Below, one piece after another: positions 63,959 to 64,000 of a DNA stretch of 64,000 nucleotides (position 1 is its first letter; every line of letters begins with the position of its first letter). The notes beneath the pieces were generated by a model that was not told the origin of the DNA, searched no databases, and worked only from the letters and a program-made list of their open reading frames with translations. Both the position numbers and the translations under genes were made by a program. This DNA is from Thioclava nitratireducens. Lineage in GTDB: Bacteria; Pseudomonadota; Alphaproteobacteria; Rhodobacterales; Rhodobacteraceae. The stretch is taken from contig NZ_CP019437.1 in assembly GCF_001940525.2 (NCBI RefSeq), forward strand, positions 2,963,501-3,027,500, read 5' to 3'.

Positions 63959-64000
63959 ATGTTTCGTTTTGCTCTGGCCGCTCTGGCCATTCTGCCTGTG
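63959..64000 (+). CDS. Start of a secreted or membrane protein gene (3' end outside window)
   Basis: An ATG at 63959 follows GGGGAGG at good spacing and opens a frame that runs off the window. The 14 visible residues (MFRFALAALAILPV) look like the start of a signal peptide. Nothing more can be said. Confidence 0.6.
   Translation, partial: MFRFALAALAILPV

Noticed and set aside
1..64000. CRISPR arrays, insertion sequences, prophage or integrase genes
   Set aside because: I saw no regularly spaced direct repeats, transposase, integrase or phage structural genes; the ImmA gene is the only transfer-like item.

Overview
The window looks like chromosome of a high-GC, sulfur-oxidising alphaproteobacterium of the Rhodobacterales (Paracoccus/Thioclava/Rhodovulum type). 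The evidence is a Kelly-Friedrich-type thiosulfate oxidation (sox) cluster, a class II B12-dependent ribonucleotide reductase, an alphaproteobacterial SOS box of the GAAC-N7-GAAC type, the surE-pcm-nlpD and trpGDC-moaC-moeA-lexA gene orders, and dispersed intergenic repeats with a core like GATATTTGG. The genus is an inference. Most genes are ordinary housekeeping genes. I see no prophage, insertion sequence or CRISPR array.

Layout. 1-9.4 kb is an exopolysaccharide locus: two GT2 glycosyltransferases, a Wzy/O-antigen-ligase-like membrane protein, a secreted beta-helix protein, a pyruvyl transferase, an FrhB-like iron-sulfur protein and a Wzx-like flippase. 9.4-12.8 kb holds small accessory genes: a protein with two PliG-like lysozyme-inhibitor domains around an SH3b domain, a lipoprotein, a PhnA-type zinc ribbon, an HD-domain protein and a low-GC ImmA/IrrE metallopeptidase. 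12.8-19.3 kb has a small unknown gene, nrdJ with a 520-bp regulatory region (NrdR-like boxes, DnaA-like boxes, GANTC sites), tRNA-Pro(UGG), a DUF192 gene, a double cold-shock-domain protein and pdxH. 19.4-33.7 kb has fabI, a LysE exporter, gpt, a DUF2127 gene, an aminotransferase, a PpiD-like foldase, trpE, a divergent polysaccharide deacetylase and the trpGDC-moaC-moeA-lexA run. 33.7-43.1 kb has comEC, gltX, gltA, a DUF1284 gene, an SDR, surE-pcm-nlpD. 43.1-47 kb is an arginine catabolism unit: Lrp/AsnC regulator, arginase, ornithine cyclodeaminase and a PuuB-like oxidase. 47-49.7 kb is tatABC plus an AAA ATPase gene. 49.8-53.1 kb has a short HTH regulator, a MarC-family protein, a retropepsin-like protease, a possible 36-residue membrane protein and glycerate kinase.

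53.2-63.6 kb is the sox region. soxVWXYZABCD reads leftward, and soxS-soxR-soxT reads rightward from a shared promoter region. SoxAX couples thiosulfate to the SoxYZ carrier, SoxB hydrolyses sulfate off, and SoxCD oxidises the remaining sulfane sulfur. SoxV, SoxW and SoxS supply reductant and keep SoxYZ active, the ArsR-type SoxR represses, and the YeeE/YedE permease probably imports a sulfur compound. SoxB, SoxC and SoxY carry twin-arginine signals, so the tatABC operon encoded 4 kb away is probably their export route. The window ends with the 4.5S SRP RNA and the start of a secreted-protein gene.

The least ordinary items are perfect palindromes in the soxW-soxX gap (candidate SoxR operator), a three-half-site overlapping SOS box on the lexA promoter, an NrdR/DnaA/GANTC-rich region before nrdJ, the PliG-SH3b-PliG protein, and the low-GC ImmA gene paired with an unknown gene after nrdJ.
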